DNA of 64,000 bases from the NCBI RefSeq assembly GCF_007786475.1, contig NZ_VNJJ01000006.1:62001-126000 (forward strand), given 5' to 3'. Below, in pieces: positions 15,120-23,965 of this stretch. The position numbers and the translations under genes are program-made. The notes beneath the pieces were generated by a model, which had not been told where the DNA came from, did no database searches, and was given only the letters and a program-made list of their open reading frames with translations. This DNA comes from Cohnella terricola (GTDB lineage Bacteria > Bacillota > Bacilli > Paenibacillales > Paenibacillaceae). Positions within the stretch are counted from its first letter, which is position 1, and each line of letters starts with the position of its first letter.

Positions 15120-15839
15120 ATGCAGTTGGCTTTGTCCCGCAATAAAAAGCCGTTATATATGCAGATCAGGAGCATTCTGAAAGACCGGATCCTTCACGGC
15201 GCATATCCTGTCGGAATGCTGATTCCTTCGGAGCCCCAGCTCGAGCAGGAATTCAACGTGAGTAAGATTACGGTTCGCAATGCGATTCAAGAACTTGTGC
15301 AAGAGGGCTATTTGGAGAAGGGCAGCGGCATAGGCACCAGGGTCATCCGCAATACGTCCGTTTCAAAACTGTCCAAAGGGAAAAGCTTTACGGAAATCCT
15401 CGTCGAGGAAGGACATCGCATTCGCAAAAAATTGCTGAAGTCCGAGACGATCGACAACGATCCCGGATCGGAGCCGTATCGACTGTTCGGTGCCCGATGC
15501 TTGCTTATACAGCGGCTTTATTATCTGGACGATGTCCCTTACATTTACTATTCGCACTACCTTACGACCAGGTCGGGAGATCTCGCGCCTGAGGATCTGG
15601 ATGAACAGTCGCTGTACGGCTTATTGGAGGAACGCGACATTGGTCTCGTGGATTTTCGCGATCAATTCGAAGTTACCGCCGCTCCCGATGAAGTCGCGGA
15701 GCTGCTCGAGCTCGAGCCTCGGATGCCATTGCTGCGAAGATCCCGTTATTCCCGGGAGCCTTTCGGAGAGGTCGTCGAGTACAGTATCGGCTATTACAAT
15801 ACGGCGCTGCAGTCGTATCTTATCAATTACGACGCGTGA
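15120..15839 (+). CDS. GntR-family regulator with UTRA domain
   Basis: 239 residues, three bases after the kinase stop. Residues 1-70 are the GntR winged helix (PLYMQIRSILKDRILHGAYPVG, EFNVSKITVRNAIQELVQEGYLEKGSGIGTRV), residues 85-235 the UTRA ligand domain (FTEILVEEGHRIRKKLL, LIQRLYYLDDVPYIYYSHYL, VEYSIGYYNT). It is the HutC/DgaR-replacing local regulator; Salmonella dga uses a sigma-54 activator instead. It likely binds the palindrome at 11093-11102 and responds to an intermediate of the operon's pathway. Confidence 0.9.
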   Translation: MQLALSRNKKPLYMQIRSILKDRILHGAYPVGMLIPSEPQLEQEFNVSKITVRNAIQELVQEGYLEKGSGIGTRVIRNTSVSKLSKGKSFTEILVEEGHRIRKKLLKSETIDNDPGSEPYRLFGARCLLIQRLYYLDDVPYIYYSHYLTTRSGDLAPEDLDEQSLYGLLEERDIGLVDFRDQFEVTAAPDEVAELLELEPRMPLLRRSRYSREPFGEVVEYSIGYYNTALQSYLINYDA

Positions 15840-15850
15840 TTGTTGGGTGC

Positions 15851-15897
15851 AAAAAACGGCTTTTGTCTCCCCTGACGGGAGAACAAAAGCCGTTTTT
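15851..15897. terminator. bidirectional terminator
   Basis: AAAACGGCTTTTGT-CTCCC, a five-base loop, GGGAG-ACAAAAGCCGTTTT with A/T runs on both sides, between the convergent gntR-type and rpiA genes. Confidence 0.88.
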
Positions 15898-15912
15898 AAG
15901 ATTTTAACAAAA

Positions 15913-16611
15913 TCAGGTCGTCAGAATCTCCAAGTTATACCCCATGAACAGTCCGGATTCGATAACGCCCGGGATCGACTTGACTTCCTTCTCGTATCCA
16001 TCCTCGATCTTATTGAAGCGCACGTCCAGAATGAGATTGCCCGCCTCGGTAATGACCGGTCCGTCCTTGGCCACCGCCATGCGTATCTGCACTTCCTTAG
16101 CGCCCAGTTTGGCCAGTTCGGTCTCGACCAGGTTAACCGCCCGCGGATCTACCTCGATCGGGGCCGCGAACTTCTCTCCGAGATGGGAGACGAACTTCGA
16201 GGAGTCGACCAGAATATAATTCTCGGGAGCGCTCTTCATGACGAGCTTCTCCGCGAACATCGCACCGCCGCGCCCTTTAATCAGGTTCTTGCGCGAGTCG
16301 ACTTCATCCGCACCGTCGAAGTACCAGTCCGGACGCGCATTCAGCAGTGTCGAGGTGGGAAGTCCCATGATCGAACAGGTCATCGACACTTCATGCGAAG
16401 TCGGAATCGCCAATACGTTAAGCTTCTGCTCCTTCACTTTTTTGCTGATCGCAAGCAGCGCAAGGTATGACGTCGAACCCGAGCCGACGCCGATGACGTC
16501 CCCGTCCTTTACGCGCTCGGCGATCTTGGCCGCAACCGCTTCCTTCTGCTCTCTGTTGGATATTTCCTTGGTCCATTGCAATGTAGTCGCGATTTTATTT
16601 TCCCAGATCAT
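15913..16611 (-). CDS. rpiA: ribose-5-phosphate isomerase A
   Basis: 232 residues of the RpiA family interconverting ribose-5-phosphate and ribulose-5-phosphate in the pentose phosphate pathway. The phosphate loop GVGSGSTSYLAL, the active-site DGADEVDSRKNLIKGRGGAM (catalytic Asp, Glu, Lys) and VDSSKFVSHLG are intact. Length and order match the family. It stands alone, convergent with the amino-sugar-acid operon. Confidence 0.95.
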   Translation of the reverse strand: MIWENKIATTLQWTKEISNREQKEAVAAKIAERVKDGDVIGVGSGSTSYLALLAISKKVKEQKLNVLAIPTSHEVSMTCSIMGLPTSTLLNARPDWYFDGADEVDSRKNLIKGRGGAMFAEKLVMKSAPENYILVDSSKFVSHLGEKFAAPIEVDPRAVNLVETELAKLGAKEVQIRMAVAKDGPVITEAGNLILDVRFNKIEDGYEKEVKSIPGVIESGLFMGYNLEILTT

Positions 16612-16698
16612 GATAAACCTCGCTTCGATTGATTTGCGCTCGCATAACTGAGCCTTATTATACCATGATTAACCGCTTACTTTGAACAGGTACCTTCG

Positions 16699-17370
16699 TT
16701 ATGCCGTCTCATGCCATAACAAAGTATCCATGCTCGAAATCAGGCTTTCGAGCGGATTTCCGATCGGGACGCCGGATTCCGCGGCTACCCGCCCGGCCGC
16801 TTCCGACATGGACAACTGGCCGACGGAGATACTCTTGCCCTCCCCTACTCCGACGAGCCTGCGCAAGCGATCCGACAACTCTCGGTTATGCTCATCTTTG
16901 TTCCCTTTCATAATCAGTTCGAACACGCCTTCGATGACAAGCGCTTCGACATCGGGCTTATGTCCATTCATCCGCGCGTATTCCCGCAGTCGCTTCATCG
17001 TCCCGTCGACGGTAGCCGGATTCGTAAAAAGCAATAGCTGAGGTTCGTCATAACGGCAAATATCGGCAAAAAATGGCTCGTCGATCTTCATGATCGGTAC
17101 CGATGCCGTGAACGGATCATCTTGCATGACCGCGATGTAGTTCGTGCACGTAACGAGTATCGCATCGACGCCGGCATGCTCGATCCATTCGATCTGTTCC
17201 TTCACCCTGCGCCCGGCTTCGGCCAGACTAAAGTTCTCGTCCGATGAGATGCGGTACACGAGCGCGGGATCCACAAAATGAAGAAGCTCCGCCTCGCGGC
17301 CGGACAACGCTTGTTCAATGTATTCTATGTTGGAATAATGGGCGTGCAAACAGCCGATGCGTATGGTCAT
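16699..17370 (-). CDS. aspartate/glutamate racemase superfamily protein
   Basis: 223 residues from the ATG at 17370, preceded by GGGGGAAGG; an upstream in-frame ATG at 17409 lacks a site. The product begins MTIRIGCLHAHYSNIEYIEQAL. The superfamily pattern is visible in DAILVTCTNYIAVM, where Cys is one of the two racemase cysteines; the second position reads SVGQLSMSEAAG, without the usual Cys-T/S-x-G. This suggests a hydrolase/maleate-isomerase-like or non-racemase member. It is divergent from the pirin gene. Substrate unknown. Confidence 0.65.
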   Translation of the reverse strand: MTIRIGCLHAHYSNIEYIEQALSGREAELLHFVDPALVYRISSDENFSLAEAGRRVKEQIEWIEHAGVDAILVTCTNYIAVMQDDPFTASVPIMKIDEPFFADICRYDEPQLLLFTNPATVDGTMKRLREYARMNGHKPDVEALVIEGVFELIMKGNKDEHNRELSDRLRRLVGVGEGKSISVGQLSMSEAAGRVAAESGVPIGNPLESLISSMDTLLWHETA

Positions 17371-17468
17371 CCTTCCCCCGTCCCTTATCTTTTTTATCGA
17401 TTCTAACATATTGACTAAGAAGGAGGGCGATACGCTTGACGAAATTCGATTTATGTTTTATCTTTAAT

Positions 17469-17494
17469 TTAAGATTTATAAAATTAAGATTTAT
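17469..17494 (+). promoter_or_regulatory. direct repeats upstream of pirin gene
   Basis: TTAAGATTTAT occurs at 17469-17479 and again at 17484-17494, a 15-base period, immediately before the ribosome site of the pirin gene. It could be a regulator site; the AT-rich context makes this uncertain. Confidence 0.3.
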
Positions 17495-17512
17495 TGGAGG
17501 GAGAGATTACGC

Positions 17513-18394
17513 ATGACGACATTTCGCGGAATCGAAGGTATTTTTCGTGGTGCCCCTGTTCATATGGTTGGCGACGGTTTCCGGGTATCCAACTATTTTC
17601 CTTCGGGACAAGATTTCGGAGCGCGGTTTAGCCCCTTTATCCTGATGGATTATAATGCCCCGTACGTTTTCCCGCCTTCGGAATCGGTTAAAGGAGTAGG
17701 CGCGCATCCCCATCGCGGCTTCGAGACGGTCACGATCGCTTACGAGGGACATATCGAGCATCACGACAATCACGGCAACCACGGCATTCTCGGCCCTGGC
17801 GACGTGCAATGGATGACCGCGGGCTCCGGCCTGCTTCACAAGGAATATCATGAACGGGAATTCTCGAAGAGGGGCGGCCTCTTTCAGATGATTCAGCTAT
17901 GGGTCAACCTTCCCAGAGCGCATAAAATGCACCAGCCGAAATACCAAGAGCTGCTGAAAGAAAATATGGGGCGGGCGGAATTGCCGGACGGAGGCGGTAC
18001 CGTGAGGATTATCGCCGGCGAATACGACGGAGTTCGAGGCCCGGCATCGACGTTCACTCCGATCCATCTCTTCGATATCGCGTTCAAGAACGGAGGTCAG
18101 GCGCGCTTCGAGCTGCCCTCTTCGTACAATTCGGCCGCGTTGGTGCTTCGGGGAACGGCGCAAATCAATGGGGGGACGACTGCCGGAGAGGGGGACTTCG
18201 TCCTGTTCCGGAACGAATCTGGAGAGGTCCTCATCGAAGGGCTCTCCGACGACGCGCTCGTGATCGTCTTAAGCGGCGAACCGATCGACGAGCCCGTCTT
18301 CATGCACGGTCCGTTCGTCATGAATAGCCGGGAGGAACTGGTCGAAGCTTTCCGCGATTTTCAAACGGGGAAAATGGGCGGAGCCGATTTCTGA
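17513..18394 (+). CDS. pirin-family cupin protein
   Basis: 293 residues; ATG at 17513 after GGAGGGAGAG. The bicupin pirin fold shows its metal ligands in the order GAHPHRGFETVTIAYEG (two His), HHDNHGNHGILGPGDVQWMTAGSGLLHKE (His and Glu), followed by the C-terminal cupin. Bacterial pirins such as YhhW have quercetinase activity in vitro and often answer redox or electrophile stress; the present role is not evident. The AT-rich leader holds two direct repeats. Confidence 0.92.
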   Translation: MTTFRGIEGIFRGAPVHMVGDGFRVSNYFPSGQDFGARFSPFILMDYNAPYVFPPSESVKGVGAHPHRGFETVTIAYEGHIEHHDNHGNHGILGPGDVQWMTAGSGLLHKEYHEREFSKRGGLFQMIQLWVNLPRAHKMHQPKYQELLKENMGRAELPDGGGTVRIIAGEYDGVRGPASTFTPIHLFDIAFKNGGQARFELPSSYNSAALVLRGTAQINGGTTAGEGDFVLFRNESGEVLIEGLSDDALVIVLSGEPIDEPVFMHGPFVMNSREELVEAFRDFQTGKMGGADF

Positions 18395-18404
18395 CGCCTA
18401 ACAG

Positions 18405-18449
18405 AAAGGGATCAAGCAGAGAACTGAACTTCCCGCTTGATCCCTTTTT
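18405..18449. terminator. bidirectional terminator
   Basis: AAAGGGATCAAGC, a 17-base loop, GCTTGATCCCTTT then T-run; separates convergent pirin and greA. Confidence 0.85.
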
Positions 18450-18454
18450 AATAT

Positions 18455-18934
18455 TTATCCTGCCTTAATCTCCAACAACTCGTACTTCACGACGCCGACG
18501 GGCGCGTCCACGCTCACGATGTCGCCTAGGCGTTTGCCGATCAGCTCCTTGCCGAGCGGGCTTTCGTACGAGATTTTATTGTCCGTCACGTCCGCTTCGG
18601 CAGGTCCCACGATCCGATACTCGATCTTCTCGTCGAATTCGATGTCGTTAAGCACGACGGTCGAGCCCACTTGTACCTTGGAGTTGTCGATTTCGTTCTC
18701 GTCGACGACCCGGGCATTACGGAGCATCTTATCCAGCACGAGAATTCTCGTCTCCATGAACGCCTGATCGTCTTTGGCGGAATGGTATTCGCTGTTCTCC
18801 TTCAAGTCTCCATAGCTGATCGCGAGTTTGATGCGAGCGGCCAGTTCCTTGCGTTTCACGTATTTCAGGTCGTCAAGCTCGGCTTGTAATTTATCCAATC
18901 CTTCTTTGGTCAGAATCACTTCATCGTCGGGCAT
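18455..18934 (-). CDS. greA: transcription elongation factor GreA
   Basis: 159 residues. The N-terminal coiled coil (TKEGLDKLQAELDDLKYVKRKELAARIKLA) carries the tip acidic residues in YGDLKENSEYHSAKDDQAF that reach the RNA polymerase active site to stimulate transcript cleavage; the C-terminal FKBP-like domain follows (VGSTVVLNDIEFDEKIEYRIVG, ISYESPLGKELIGKRLGD). Length is normal. Many Paenibacillaceae carry a second GreA, so whether this is the main copy is not known. Confidence 0.93.
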   Translation of the reverse strand: MPDDEVILTKEGLDKLQAELDDLKYVKRKELAARIKLAISYGDLKENSEYHSAKDDQAFMETRILVLDKMLRNARVVDENEIDNSKVQVGSTVVLNDIEFDEKIEYRIVGPAEADVTDNKISYESPLGKELIGKRLGDIVSVDAPVGVVKYELLEIKAG

Positions 18935-18984
18935 GGTTTACAGCTCCTATTTTCTTTCTTTATTCCATTGTACCTTATATCCGA

Positions 18985-20412
18985 TCATGTTGCACTTTCG
19001 TGCCCGAACCACGATTGCCTTAATCTAAGGATGCCTTCTTCGATTGCGCCCTCGCTAAGCCCCCCAAATCCAAGCATGACGAAGGAACGGGGGCAGCTTT
19101 CCGGTTCGCACCAATAGCTTCTCGGGGAGTACACGTTTACGCCTCGCCGTGCCGCGAGCGCGATCAACTCGCTGCTGTCCCGGCCGTGGATATCGAGCAG
19201 CAAATGCAGACCCGCCTTGTGCCCGATAATCCCGACCCGGCTCCCCAAATGCCGATGCACGGCATTCAGAAGCGCTCGGTGCCGGCCTTGATACAGCTTT
19301 CTCATTTTACGGACATGTCTTTCGAAGTGCCCTTCTTTCATAAACATGAGCATCGCTTGCTGCAGCAACGGCGATACCGATTGGCTGTAAGGCTCGAGCC
19401 GCGTCAGGAAATCGCCGGCCAGTCGTTCGGGAAGCACGAAGTAACCCAGCCGCATCGCCGGCAGGAACGACTTCGAGAACGTCCCCAGATAGACGACCCT
19501 GTCGCGGGAATCCATCGCCTTCAAAGCCGGAATCGGCTGCCCCTGATAACGGAATTCGCTGTCGTAATCGTCCTCGAGGATCATCGCGTCCTCGTCCGCC
19601 GCCCATTGCAGCAGCCGAGCCCGCTTGTGGACGGGCAGAATGCCTCCGATAGGGAATTGGTGGGACGGGGTAAGATAGACGGCCCCCGCGCCGCTTCTCT
19701 GGACAGCCTCCACGTTCAGCCCGTCCGCTTCAATCGGAATCGGAATGATATCGCGGTCATGGTTGACCAGCACCGTCCTCACCCCGTCGTAGCCGGGGTC
19801 CTCAATCGCGACCCGCTTCGCCAGCGGCAACAATTGGCACAACAAACCAATGGCTTGCTGCGTACCTCCGGCAAGGAAGATCTGCTCCGGAGAGCAATAG
19901 ATGCCACGGGAGGCGTACAAATACCGCGCAATCTCGTAACGAAGCTCCGGGTTTCCCTGCAAGTCGCCATAACCGAGTATTTGACGCAAATCGCCTCCTA
20001 GCGCGTCCGACATGCATTTTTTCCAAACCGCAAGCGGGAACTTCTCCAACGCGACGTCCCCGTATCGGAAGTCGATCTCCGCGGCGTTCTTCCCCGAGGT
20101 CATCTTCGGAGCCGTCGCGGACGGTCCTCTAACCGGAACGCCGGATTTCTCCCCCATTACCGGCTCGACCCGCAGAACGCGTAGCCCGCTTCGCGGCTTG
20201 CTATGCACGTAACCCTCGGCAACCAACTGTTGATAGGCAATCTCGACCGTATTTTTGCTTACGTGCAAGTACGAAGAGAGCTCCCGGATCGACGGCAGTT
20301 TGTCGTCGAACGCCAACTTGCCGGATTCGATCTGCTGCCTAATATACGCATAAAGCTGTAGGTAAACGGGAATGCCGCTTTCCCTATCCAACAAAGGCGA
20401 TAATCCGCTCAT
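18985..20412 (-). CDS. MocR/PdxR-type regulator (GntR HTH fused to aminotransferase)
   Basis: 475 residues. The N-terminal GntR helix-turn-helix is in residues 10-75 (PVYLQLYAYIRQQIESGKLAF, LPSIRELSSYLHVSKNTVEIAYQQL). After a linker, the fold-type I aminotransferase domain shows GGTQQAIGLLCQLL, AIEDPGYDGVRTV, LTPSHQFPIGGILPVHKR, ILEDDYDSEFRYQG and YLGTFSKSFLPAMRLGY, where SKSFLP holds the PLP lysine. Such proteins sense PLP or a PLP-amine adduct. The divergent gene encodes a pyridoxamine-phosphate-oxidase-family protein, with a palindrome between the two, so this is the probable regulator of that gene and itself. Confidence 0.92.
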   Translation of the reverse strand: MSGLSPLLDRESGIPVYLQLYAYIRQQIESGKLAFDDKLPSIRELSSYLHVSKNTVEIAYQQLVAEGYVHSKPRSGLRVLRVEPVMGEKSGVPVRGPSATAPKMTSGKNAAEIDFRYGDVALEKFPLAVWKKCMSDALGGDLRQILGYGDLQGNPELRYEIARYLYASRGIYCSPEQIFLAGGTQQAIGLLCQLLPLAKRVAIEDPGYDGVRTVLVNHDRDIIPIPIEADGLNVEAVQRSGAGAVYLTPSHQFPIGGILPVHKRARLLQWAADEDAMILEDDYDSEFRYQGQPIPALKAMDSRDRVVYLGTFSKSFLPAMRLGYFVLPERLAGDFLTRLEPYSQSVSPLLQQAMLMFMKEGHFERHVRKMRKLYQGRHRALLNAVHRHLGSRVGIIGHKAGLHLLLDIHGRDSSELIALAARRGVNVYSPRSYWCEPESCPRSFVMLGFGGLSEGAIEEGILRLRQSWFGHESAT

Positions 20413-20447
20413 TGCCCCTCCATCTGACCCCTAGGAATGATAAAAAT

Positions 20448-20483
20448 CTGTCACTTTCAACAGTGACAGACGATCTGTACAAT
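20448..20483 (+). promoter_or_regulatory. promoter with perfect palindrome between mocR-type and PPOX genes
   Basis: CTGTCACT at 20448-20455 and AGTGACAG at 20462-20469 make an 8-bp perfect inverted repeat with a six-base centre. It overlaps the -35 (TTTCAA, 20455-20460) of a promoter with TACAAT at 20478-20483, spacer 17, pointing to the PPOX gene. Confidence 0.6.
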
Positions 20484-20518
20484 GAGCTTACCATAGATTA
20501 CCCGAGGAGAGATAGCCC

Positions 20519-21070
20519 ATGTATCCCATGCGAATGTTTAAGCTTGAGTGCAAGGATCAAGACCGAATACACACGTTTCTCGAACAGGCAAGAACCGGAT
20601 TTCTCGGCTTGTCCGCGGACGATTCCCCTTATGTCGTCCCATTGAATTACGTCTGGTCGAAAGGTTTCGTCTACTTTCACGGTGCCTCCGAAGGTCGCAA
20701 GGTCGACGCGATGCGGCGCAATACCCGCGCGTGTTTCTCCGTATGCGAGGACCTTGGCACGATCTCCGCCGTCGTTCCGGCCCACACGGACACTGCGTAT
20801 ATGAGTGTCATGGTCTTCGGCAACGTCGAGCCGGTATCCGATCCCCGAGAAGCGACCGAGGCCATGCAAAGCATGCTCGACAAATATGTGCCGGGATACT
20901 ACGATCAGCCTTTGTCCCAAAGCCATGTCGAGAAATACATCTCCTCGCTCGGCAGCAAGACAAGCGTGTTCAAGCTCGTGCCGAATTCGATTACCGCAAA
21001 GATGAACGAAACGCCAGAAGAAAGCCGGTTATTCTACCCTGGGAAAACGCTGCGCGACGAGCGGGCGTAA
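20519..21070 (+). CDS. pyridoxamine 5'-phosphate oxidase family (flavin split-barrel) protein
   Basis: 183 residues from ATG 20519, GAGGAGAG upstream. The split-barrel FMN fold of the NimA-like group: [87 protein letters not shown]. This group binds FMN or haem and is distinct from PdxH; reaction here unknown. Paired with the divergent MocR-type regulator and terminated by a hairpin at 21093. Confidence 0.85.
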   Translation: MYPMRMFKLECKDQDRIHTFLEQARTGFLGLSADDSPYVVPLNYVWSKGFVYFHGASEGRKVDAMRRNTRACFSVCEDLGTISAVVPAHTDTAYMSVMVFGNVEPVSDPREATEAMQSMLDKYVPGYYDQPLSQSHVEKYISSLGSKTSVFKLVPNSITAKMNETPEESRLFYPGKTLRDERA

Positions 21071-21092
21071 ATCGGCATAGGCGCCAATGAAA

Positions 21093-21130
21093 ATCGGCAA
21101 CCGCATGACGCCGGTTGCCGATCCGTTTTT
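21093..21130. terminator. terminator
   Basis: ATCGGCAACCG, an eight-base loop, CGGTTGCCGAT, then CCGTTTTTTC; ends the PPOX gene and lies just past the convergent LuxR-type gene. Confidence 0.85.
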
Positions 21131-21135
21131 TCTTT

Positions 21136-21429
21136 TTAAAGCGCGAGAGCTAGCTTTTTGTCCGTTTGCATGCTGTGGCAAACGATGAATTGCTCGACAA
21201 CCATGGACAGTAGTTCTCTCGTTGAGCTCGCGCTCGTTTTTTCCTGAATTTTAGCGATATGGTTTTTTACCGTTTTCTCCGATATGCACAATTCACCCGC
21301 CAGGCGTTTGTTGCTGTATCCGTATTTCGAAAGGCAGTACACGATTTCCTGCTCCCGCGCTGTTAATCCGTGCAGTTGGGCGAAATAGGCTACGATGTCC
21401 AACAAATACGAAGACTCATGCTGCATCAT
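21136..21429 (-). CDS. solo LuxR/GerE-type helix-turn-helix regulator
   Basis: 97 residues from ATG 21429 with GAGGTG eight bases upstream. Nearly the whole protein is the LuxR DNA-binding domain: LTAREQEIVYCLSKYGYSNKRLAGELCISEKTVKNHIAKIQEK, with the recognition helix SEKTVKNHIAKI. No receiver or ligand domain is present, as in GerE of Bacillus (74 residues), but the flanks are longer. It could act in sporulation or be a solo regulator. Confidence 0.85.
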   Translation of the reverse strand: MMQHESSYLLDIVAYFAQLHGLTAREQEIVYCLSKYGYSNKRLAGELCISEKTVKNHIAKIQEKTSASSTRELLSMVVEQFIVCHSMQTDKKLALAL

Positions 21430-21522
21430 CAATTCGGCACCTCAATATTCGTTATGATCGCTTATGCGTGGAGAATAATATCCTACTTGGAAATAATAAC
21501 ATATAAATACGAAATGTAGTGG

Positions 21523-22518
21523 CTAAGAATTTCGCGTTTTCGCGGCTTTCGTCATGTCGTCGTAACTGATGGCTCCCAAATACCGGTTTTTCACCTTCCC
21601 GGACGGATCGATAATATAGGTCGTCGGAAATGCGGTAACCCCATACTGCTTCAACACATCGCCTTGCGGGTCGAGCGCGATTGGAAAGCTCATCCCGCCC
21701 ACGCCCGCGTACTTTTCCACGACGGCGGCGGATCTCTCTTGGCTGGTTGCGTTTACGGAAATCACGACGATATCCCCGTCTTTATTGTTCTGATAGAACT
21801 TCTCCACATGCGGCATCTCCGCCTGACAAACCCGGCACCATGTCGCCCAGAAATTCATGACGATTGTCTTTCCCCGGTAATCGGACAGACGGACTGAATT
21901 TCCGTTCAAATCCGTCAGTTCGAAATCGGGAGCGGACTGCTCGCTGCGAACATTCCGAGACGTCGTCGGGCCAAGCACCGTGTAGACGACCATCGCTGCG
22001 ACAAGCAGCGTCCCTAGAGCCTGAGCCGCTCTTCTTGGCGACGGACTAAGCAGCGCCGCCAATAATATGATGGCCGCAATGAATCCCGCATAATCCAAGT
22101 TACCTGCCGAGCTGCTTAACACGAGGTGAGCCAGCAACGCGGCCGATGCCATACCGGCTCCCCAGATCGTTGCTGCAGCCGCCGATCGGCGAATCCCCTC
22201 TTTTCTATAGCTTCGCAAGAAAATAAACCCGAGCGACGATGCCGAAGCAAGCCAGATCCCCTTCACTCCGCCGCTGAAGAACAGAAGCGAGAGCGGATGG
22301 GCGACAACGGCCGCAGGATCAAGCAGAAGCAGACTCGCCTTCCAGACGGCAATCCATAGGAAGACGGCATTCCACGCATCGGATACGAGCCTTGCCCGAT
22401 CCGCGTATTCCCTAAGCCGAAACCGTAAGGCAAGAACGCCGATCATTCCCGCCGCAACATAAACCAACAATTCGATATTCAGAACGAACGTGCCGAGCTG
22501 CAGATTAGGCAGAGGCAT
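21523..22518 (-). CDS. membrane-bound TlpA/ResA-like thioredoxin-fold protein
   Basis: 331 residues. About six membrane segments occupy residues 12-185 (LNIELLVYVAAGMIGVLALRF, WNAVFLWIAVWKASLLLL, VKGIWLASASSLGFIFL, and others), followed by an outward-facing thioredoxin-like domain: SAPDFELTDLNGNSVRLSDYRGKTIVMNFWATWCRVCQAEMP, with WCRVC as the redox pair, VISVNATSQERS, and the cis-Pro in GVTAFPTTYIIDP. ResA/TlpA proteins keep extracytoplasmic cysteines reduced, for example for cytochrome c maturation. The multi-pass membrane half is not DsbD-like by motif (no paired Cys), so its electron source is unclear. Confidence 0.85.
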   Translation of the reverse strand: MPLPNLQLGTFVLNIELLVYVAAGMIGVLALRFRLREYADRARLVSDAWNAVFLWIAVWKASLLLLDPAAVVAHPLSLLFFSGGVKGIWLASASSLGFIFLRSYRKEGIRRSAAAATIWGAGMASAALLAHLVLSSSAGNLDYAGFIAAIILLAALLSPSPRRAAQALGTLLVAAMVVYTVLGPTTSRNVRSEQSAPDFELTDLNGNSVRLSDYRGKTIVMNFWATWCRVCQAEMPHVEKFYQNNKDGDIVVISVNATSQERSAAVVEKYAGVGGMSFPIALDPQGDVLKQYGVTAFPTTYIIDPSGKVKNRYLGAISYDDMTKAAKTRNS

Positions 22519-22534
22519 GAGGCTCCCCCCTTGA

Positions 22535-22864
22535 TTATGCGATAGGAGTTCCGTTATTCACCGGGCGATCCGGCTGCAGCAGCACGACGTCATCTTCCTC
22601 GGGAACCGCCCCGAGAACGAGCACTTCGGATTTGAAACCGGCAATTTTCCTAGGTGGGAAGTTGACGACCGCAGCGACTTGTTTGCCAATGAGCGTCTCC
22701 GGCTCGTATCTACGCGTAATCTGCGCCGATGAAGCTTTAACCCCCAAATCTCCGAAATCGATTTGCAGTTTAATCGCCGGTTTTCTGGCCTCGGGGAACG
22801 GCTCTGCACGCACGATCGTACCGATACGTATATCCAATGTCATAAAATCCTCTATTGTTGCCAT
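22535..22864 (-). CDS. csaA: CsaA-type tRNA-binding-domain chaperone
   Basis: 109 residues from the ATG at 22864; GGAGG lies 12 bases before. The OB-fold EMAP/tRNA-binding domain is complete: [73 protein letters not shown]. This matches Bacillus CsaA (about 110 residues), which has been described as binding unfolded preproteins and tRNA-like RNA. Sixteen bases precede the TlpA-like gene on the same strand, so co-transcription is likely. Confidence 0.92.
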   Translation of the reverse strand: MATIEDFMTLDIRIGTIVRAEPFPEARKPAIKLQIDFGDLGVKASSAQITRRYEPETLIGKQVAAVVNFPPRKIAGFKSEVLVLGAVPEEDDVVLLQPDRPVNNGTPIA

Positions 22865-22965
22865 ATTAAATAAATCCTCCAATGTACTTTTAAAGCGCTA
22901 TCATTTAGCTCTCTGAGAGAAGACGAGGACAGAAAATCGTTCCTCCTCCACCCCCACCGGACGGC

Positions 22966-23940
22966 TTAGGACAACCGATACGTCGCGAACGGCTTTCCGT
23001 AGCGGAACGGCTCGCTGATCGTATCGAGCTCTTCCAGCGTACCGGCATCTAACGCAAGTTCAACGCTCCGCAAATTGTCGTCCATCTGTTCGACGCGCGT
23101 CGCTCCCACGATTACGGTCGATACCGCCGGCCTTCCCATCAGCCACGCCAGCGAAAGTGCACTCGGGGTCGCGTCGAAAGCCGAGGCCAGCTTGCCGACC
23201 TGCGCGCCAAGCGCTACGTTCCGATCTTCCAGGAATCGGGCGAATCCAGGGTCCGTTTGCGCTCTGGAACCGTCCGGCGCCTTATTCTCGGAGCCGTATT
23301 TGCCGGTCAGAATCCCTCCCGCGAGCGGGAAATAAGGAATGATTCCTACCCCTTGATCTAGACAAAACGGGACGAGCTCGTTCTCGGGGGTACGGTCGGC
23401 CAGCGAGTAGCTCGTCTGCGTAGAGACGTAACGGCAATATCCTCTCAGCTCGCTGATCCCTAGCGCCTTCATGATCTCCCATGCCGCATAGTTGGAAGCA
23501 CCGACATAGCGGACTTTGCCGGAACTGACGAAATCGTCCAGCGTGCGCAGCGTCTCCTCCAGCGGCGTATTCGGATCGAACGTATGGATCTGATACAGAT
23601 CGACGTAATCCGTCCGAAGACGGCGTAGGCTGTCCTCCAGCTCCCGCTGCAGGTGAAATCTGGAAGAACCGCGCCCGTTGGGCCCTTGGTCCTTCACCAG
23701 GCCCGCCTTCGTTGCCAGGACGGCGTTGTGCCTCCGCCCTTCAAGCGCCAGCCCGATGATCCGCTCTGATTCCGTCCCCGCGTATATATTCGCCGTATCG
23801 ATAAAATTGATTCCGTTATCCATAGCGTAGTGCACGATACGGATAGAAGTTTCCTGATCGGCCCGCTTCCCGAAAGCATTGGTGCCAAGTCCCAATTGCG
23901 AGACTTCAAGCCCGCTAGCTCCTAGACGGCGATACTTCAT
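22966..23940 (-). CDS. aldo/keto reductase
   Basis: 324 residues from ATG 23940 with GGAGGGGGA upstream. AKR TIM barrel: LGLGTNAFGKRADQETS, NFIDTANIYAGTESERIIG (catalytic Asp and Tyr), LATKAGLVKDQGPNG (Lys), DLYQIHTFDPNTPLEETL (His), YVGASNYAAWE, and the NADPH site VIVGATRVEQMDDNLRS. It resembles the YvgN/KAR beta-subunit-like (AKR11/Tas-like) group of Gram-positives. Natural substrate unknown. Confidence 0.92.
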   Translation of the reverse strand: MKYRRLGASGLEVSQLGLGTNAFGKRADQETSIRIVHYAMDNGINFIDTANIYAGTESERIIGLALEGRRHNAVLATKAGLVKDQGPNGRGSSRFHLQRELEDSLRRLRTDYVDLYQIHTFDPNTPLEETLRTLDDFVSSGKVRYVGASNYAAWEIMKALGISELRGYCRYVSTQTSYSLADRTPENELVPFCLDQGVGIIPYFPLAGGILTGKYGSENKAPDGSRAQTDPGFARFLEDRNVALGAQVGKLASAFDATPSALSLAWLMGRPAVSTVIVGATRVEQMDDNLRSVELALDAGTLEELDTISEPFRYGKPFATYRLS

Positions 23941-23965
23941 CTGTCGTCCCCCTCCGCAACGTTAT

